37,629 nt of DNA, taken from positions 1 through 37,629 of the forward strand of contig JAJDAH010000025.1 of assembly GCA_029261965.1 (NCBI GenBank). The letters run 5' to 3'. Source of the stretch: Polyangiaceae bacterium (lineage in GTDB: Bacteria > Myxococcota_A > Polyangia > Polyangiales > Polyangiaceae). This document shows positions 34,186 to 37,629 of the stretch, piece by piece. Position numbers and translations under genes: made by a program. Each line of letters begins with the position of its first letter. Within the stretch, counting starts at the first letter, position 1. Under the pieces are notes generated by a model. The model worked only from the letters and a program-made list of their open reading frames with translations. It did no database searches and was not told the origin of the DNA.

Positions 34186-35287
34186 CGTTTTTCGACGTCT
34201 CGCCTGCGCCGGCGCGTGCGGCGTCGCGATTGCCGGCGCGTGCGCCTCGCCAACCCCGAAGCCGCCGACTCCTTCTACCGTGGAAATCGCCACCGCGCCT
34301 CACGCCGAGGCGGAGGAGCGCAGCAAAGTCGCGCTACCGGTCGCCGAGTACGACCCCGTGCGCCCCGGACCGACGTACCTGCACGACGATTTCGAGAAAC
34401 GGTTTCCGCACCGGGCGATGCTCGATCGCGTAAACAACGTCTACTGGGAAGAGACCGCGCTCGCCGACGCGGGAGTCGCCGGAGAGTGGGAAACGATCAC
34501 CGAAGACGAAGGCTCGGTGCTCGTGGTCGGCGAACGAAGACCCAAACACCTCCGGGTCATCAGCGAGGACTACGGAATTCGAGCGGTGGCCTACGTCAAG
34601 CGCGAAGACTTCGAGCTCGTGACGGCTCGCGACTCCGTCGTGCAACTCCGGCACGAAAAAAAGCTGCCGCCGGGAATCGGAGTTCACGTGGCGCCGGGCA
34701 CGAAGCTCGAGTGGACCGATCAGAGTCGGGCCCACCGAGCGGTCCGGGTGTCCGACGACGGGCTCGACTTCGCCGGTTGGATCTCGAACGACGACCTGGG
34801 ACTGGTGTTCGTGCCGCCCACACCCGAGCCGGGCAAACCCGACGCTTACGTGGCGGACGGGACGGCCGTCTTCGCCGCGCCCGGCGGCGACGTCATCGCC
34901 CGCCTCTCCGGCTCGGACAACTTCGAAGTGCAAACCGTGGGCGGGCAGAGCAACGGTCATCAGCGCGTCGTCATCCGGCGGCCTCCGTATCGCGTCGAAG
35001 GATTCGTCGCCGAGAAACAGCTGCACCGCACGGAGATCGACAACGAGGATCTCGGCGCGGGCGGGCTCGGCCTGAGCGGTTGGGGAGGCAGCGGCCGCAA
35101 GTTCACGCTCGACGCGGGCGATCCCATCTACAGCTCGGCCACCGGCGAGCAAATCGCGGTCGTCATCAAAGCCGGCACACGCGTCAGCGACGGGGGCCAG
35201 AGCGAATCCGAGCGGAGGTTCATCTCGTTTCCGATGTCCCCCTGGTCCTTCGTCGACGCCTGGATCGACGAGCCACCAACGCCGTAG
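34166..35287 (+). CDS. Lipoprotein with SH3-like beta segments
   Basis: This 373-residue protein has a lipobox AGAC (Cys26) and a Pro-rich spacer. The body has repeated beta segments with SH3b-like spacing (GSVLVVGERRPKHLRVIS, HRAVRVSDDGLDFAGWISNDDLG, YVADGTAVFAAPGGDVIARL, EGFVAEKQLHRTEID), inferred by pattern only. The start ATG lies inside the previous gene (20-nt overlap), a tight pairing suggesting joint expression. The C-terminal part (DPIYSSATGEQIAVVIKAG, ending WSFVDAWIDE) is again SH3-like. SH3b domains in bacteria commonly bind cell-wall peptides. It ends 1 nt from the stop of the convergent gene. Confidence 0.72.
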   Translation: MRASAADVFRRLACAGACGVAIAGACASPTPKPPTPSTVEIATAPHAEAEERSKVALPVAEYDPVRPGPTYLHDDFEKRFPHRAMLDRVNNVYWEETALADAGVAGEWETITEDEGSVLVVGERRPKHLRVISEDYGIRAVAYVKREDFELVTARDSVVQLRHEKKLPPGIGVHVAPGTKLEWTDQSRAHRAVRVSDDGLDFAGWISNDDLGLVFVPPTPEPGKPDAYVADGTAVFAAPGGDVIARLSGSDNFEVQTVGGQSNGHQRVVIRRPPYRVEGFVAEKQLHRTEIDNEDLGAGGLGLSGWGGSGRKFTLDAGDPIYSSATGEQIAVVIKAGTRVSDGGQSESERRFISFPMSPWSFVDAWIDEPPTP

Positions 35288-35288
35288 A

Positions 35289-37457
35289 TCATCGACTCGG
35301 TGGATTCGACGCGCCGACGGGGGCCGCCGTCGCCACCCCGGCGACGCGCCGCAGATCTGCTTCGCCGGCGATGTACAGGTCCTCTCCCACGAAGGCGATC
35401 CGCCCGGGCCGACGGACGACGCCCAGCACCTCGATGCGCGCGTCGTCTGGAGCGATCGCGACGAGGCGGTTGTCGAGGAACGTCCACACCCTGCCATCCG
35501 GACCGACGACGAAGTCGAACTCGAGTTGTCGGGGATGCAACCGGATGGCGGACGGCAGTTGGACCTGCCAAGCGAGTTTTCTCACCACCGCGTCGATCCC
35601 ATAGAGCACGGCGGCCCGTCGTGGAGCTTTCGGATCGCGAGTGATCCCCATCAGCTTCTCGTTTCCCAGCGCGACGATCGGGCCGGTTCGCTTCGCGCCC
35701 GAGACTGGCGTGACACTCGCCACGATTTCTTTCTTCTCGACATCGAAAAACAGCACCGACGCTTCGGCGGGCTTTTTCGAACGACGGGTGACGTCCACCG
35801 TGTTCGACGTCGACAACACGAGCAGGTTCGGCCGTTCGAGAGCGGCCATGTGCTCGATCCGCCGGTTGACGAACGGCTTCCACACTCCCCCGGCCGCGCC
35901 TTGCCCGAGATCCCACCACCCGAGCGCACCGCCGTTGCCGTGTCGCACCCACATGCCGCCGAAATAGATACGGGCTCCGAGCTTCACACCGCAGAACATC
36001 TTGTGGGCGCCGGTGTGCTCCTTGAGATACGAGAGCCTTCGGGGGTTCGCGCCGGGCAGGTCGGGGCTCCCGCCGCGCACTGCTCCTCGTGTCACGGTCC
36101 ACGGTTGGCTCGGATCGAAAGCCAACACCGCGGCGTTGGGATATCCACTCAGGTAGGCCGTGTCGCCGTGAACCACCGTCGAATAGTGGCTGAGCGGCAT
36201 CGTGCCGAGGCGCTCGACCCGGCTCGAACGCGGATCCCACAAGAAGGCGCCCTGGTAATTCTCGACGGTGCCGAACAAGCGCCCGTCCGAGAGCGCGGCT
36301 ATCCGAAGGATCCGCGCCGGCGCCGTGGGCACGGAGAACTTCAGCACGCTCCACGGTGCGTCTTCTTTCGCGCCCCGCGGGAGATAGGAGATCTCGGCGG
36401 CCCCGCCAGAGTGCGCATCCGCGCGATCCACCCGCACCCGGGGTCGCGTGGTGTTCTGAGCCGGAACGGCGCTTGCCTCTGTCGAAACGGGTTTGCCCGC
36501 CTCGAGCCGGTACACCTCGTCGGGCGCGCCCGCGCGGGATTCTCCAGAGAGGGTCCCTGGCCGCACCCGCGCAAAGCACGTTGCCCCACGACGGAGCACA
36601 CGCGCGTGACTACCGACACGCGCGGTCTTCAAGAGCACGGTTTGCTTGCCCGTCGATTTTTGCCAACGCACCACGAACCAAGGAACGCGACCGCTGGCGA
36701 CGTAGACGTCGTCTCCGCAGGCGGCAATCGAGCCTCCGTGACCTTGATAAGGGAGATGGCTCGGCCCGACGACCCCGAGCACCTTCACCGCCCCCGTCTT
36801 CGGGTGAAGCCGAAAGAGCTTGGGTTTACCGAGGTCCTTGGCGGTGCCCGTGCCGTAGATCATGCCGTCGGTTCCGAGCGCAAAGCTCACCCGGCCGACG
36901 TTGAGATCGGGCACGATCGCGCCGCGGTTTTCGAGTTGATTCGAAGACGGGTCGTAGACGAAGAGCTCGATGCCGCGCTGGCTCGTCGTGCCGATGTACA
37001 AACGCCCTTTCGGACCGACGACCGTCGCCGCGCTCAACCCCGGCGACCGAAGAAATCTCTCGTGGGGAATGTCGACGCGACGATGTTCGCCCGATCCAAG
37101 GTCCGCGATGACTACCGAGCTCTCGTTGCCCTGGGTGTACCACTGCAGAATGTCGTGAGAGCCATCGGCGTTCGGGACCCACATCAGTTCGGCGCGCCGC
37201 GTCGCGTTGATGGCAGTGCCCAGGTTCTCGACTTCGAGGTCCCGGGCCGCCTCGAGCCGAGCCGAGAGGTCCGCTTGTTCGACCACCACCCAAGGCGGGC
37301 GCGGCGCAACCGGCCGTGGCACGCTGACAGCAGGCGGCGCGGGACCAACACGCTCCGGCGGGCGACTCGGCGGAGCACGATGGCACTGAGGCGCCGCTAA
37401 AAAGACGATGACCGCGGCGGCTAGCCGCTTCAGAGCCGATGCTCGGCTTTCAGTCAT
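35289..37457 (-). CDS. Large beta-propeller-like (possible) lipoprotein
   Basis: This 722-residue protein uses the ATG at 37455-37457. Its N-terminus is a signal sequence ending AAPQC (Cys25), a weak lipobox. A Pro-rich spacer precedes a repetitive beta-sheet region with propeller-like units (GPKGRLYIGTTSQRGIELFV, ALGTDGMIYGTGTAKD, ACGDDVYVASGRVPWFVVRW, ALSDGRLFGTVENYQGAFLW, VHGDTAYLSGYPNAAVLAFD, GPDGRVWTFLDNRLVAI). At least six such units suggest one or two propellers, likely for protein or glycan binding. It is probably an envelope-anchored scaffold. No catalytic motif is seen. An upstream in-frame ATG would add 12 residues. Confidence 0.75.
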   Translation of the reverse strand: MTESRASALKRLAAAVIVFLAAPQCHRAPPSRPPERVGPAPPAVSVPRPVAPRPPWVVVEQADLSARLEAARDLEVENLGTAINATRRAELMWVPNADGSHDILQWYTQGNESSVVIADLGSGEHRRVDIPHERFLRSPGLSAATVVGPKGRLYIGTTSQRGIELFVYDPSSNQLENRGAIVPDLNVGRVSFALGTDGMIYGTGTAKDLGKPKLFRLHPKTGAVKVLGVVGPSHLPYQGHGGSIAACGDDVYVASGRVPWFVVRWQKSTGKQTVLLKTARVGSHARVLRRGATCFARVRPGTLSGESRAGAPDEVYRLEAGKPVSTEASAVPAQNTTRPRVRVDRADAHSGGAAEISYLPRGAKEDAPWSVLKFSVPTAPARILRIAALSDGRLFGTVENYQGAFLWDPRSSRVERLGTMPLSHYSTVVHGDTAYLSGYPNAAVLAFDPSQPWTVTRGAVRGGSPDLPGANPRRLSYLKEHTGAHKMFCGVKLGARIYFGGMWVRHGNGGALGWWDLGQGAAGGVWKPFVNRRIEHMAALERPNLLVLSTSNTVDVTRRSKKPAEASVLFFDVEKKEIVASVTPVSGAKRTGPIVALGNEKLMGITRDPKAPRRAAVLYGIDAVVRKLAWQVQLPSAIRLHPRQLEFDFVVGPDGRVWTFLDNRLVAIAPDDARIEVLGVVRRPGRIAFVGEDLYIAGEADLRRVAGVATAAPVGASNPPSR

Positions 37458-37491
37458 TGGGTGAGGGCACGCCCACGTTCGGAGTGGGAAC

Positions 37492-37520
37492 ATCGTTTTG
37501 GCGGCGACTTCGAGAGTCAA
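37492..37520 (-). promoter_or_regulatory. Candidate promoter for the propeller lipoprotein
   Basis: On the minus strand TTGACT (37520-37515, overlapping the upstream stop codon) and AACGAT (37497-37492) are separated by 17 nt. The -35 is good, the -10 weak. Confidence 0.35.
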
Positions 37521-37629
37521 CCTCGCTCTTCGTCGACCGCAGCGATGAACGCTTCGAGCTCGTCGTCCGTATTGTAGAAGTGCGGGCTCGCGCGGATGCC
37601 GCACTTGGGACGGTAGTCGTGCAGCATGC
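37517..37629 (-). CDS. Aminotransferase class V, C-terminal end (partial)
   Basis: The final 36 residues and stop of a gene that begins beyond the right edge. The peptide KCGIRASPHFYNTDDELEAF is typical of the C-terminus of PLP-dependent class V aminotransferases and cysteine-desulfurase-like proteins ('R.S.HfYNt.eEid.l'). Nothing else of the enzyme is in the window, so the exact type is undetermined. It lies 59 nt upstream of the start of the propeller lipoprotein gene on the same strand. Confidence 0.7.
   Translation of the reverse strand, partial: MLHDYRPKCGIRASPHFYNTDDELEAFIAAVDEERG

Overview
The window (37.6 kb, GC-rich, strong G/C preference at third codon positions) looks like chromosome of a myxobacterium (Myxococcota, probably the Polyangia side). 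The grounds are indirect: many lipoproteins with a lipobox followed by long Gly/Ser/Thr-rich linkers, a Cys-rich repeat protein, an RCC1-type lipoprotein, a VWA lipoprotein, a DxDVDCGG-type Cys module and a sterol-desaturase-family enzyme. No rRNA, tRNA, CRISPR, transposase or phage gene was seen.
Layout. (1) 1-4214, minus strand: a tightly coupled envelope operon, read MBOAT O-acyltransferase > small C-terminally anchored protein > lipoprotein > GT-C glycosyltransferase (cut by the left edge). Diverging from it are a small membrane protein and a NodB-type polysaccharide deacetylase (4292-5604). (2) 5.7-9.8 kb: a frameshifted secreted-protein gene, a TerB-like protein, a secernin-type C69 peptidase and two lipoproteins. 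(3) 9.8-18 kb: surface and secreted proteins, comprising Gly-rich lipoproteins, an RCC1-repeat lipoprotein, an alpha/beta-hydrolase lipoprotein, a PL3-type pectate lyase lipoprotein, a frameshifted outer-membrane-protein remnant and a six-repeat Cys-rich protein with a propeller-like C-terminus. (4) 18-22.7 kb: a sterol desaturase/fatty acid hydroxylase family protein, an outer-membrane beta-barrel, a TIM-barrel glycosidase-like lipoprotein and a further lipoprotein. (5) 22.8-25 kb: groES-groEL with a CIRCE operator, a sigma-70-type promoter and an intrinsic terminator. (6) 25.2-26.5 kb: a structured leader ahead of two overlapping genes of unknown function. (7) 26.5-37.6 kb: a DUF885 protein, an SDR, a VWA lipoprotein, a PilZ protein, an MFS exporter, an acyl-CoA dehydrogenase, an overlapping lipoprotein pair, a 722-residue repeat lipoprotein and the C-terminus of a class V aminotransferase.
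How genes fit together. The first block plausibly builds or decorates a surface glycan (transfer of a lipid-linked sugar, O-acylation, and next door N- or O-deacetylation). The groESL block shows classic HrcA/CIRCE heat-shock control. Several single genes carry a TAnnnT hexamer only 5-12 nt before the start codon, which suggests leaderless or nearly leaderless transcripts. The best candidates for something undescribed are the unknown gene pair at 25309-26510 with its palindrome-flanked -10 and hairpin leader, and the four-gene acyltransferase/GT-C operon. All functions are read from the sequence by eye; no database search was possible.
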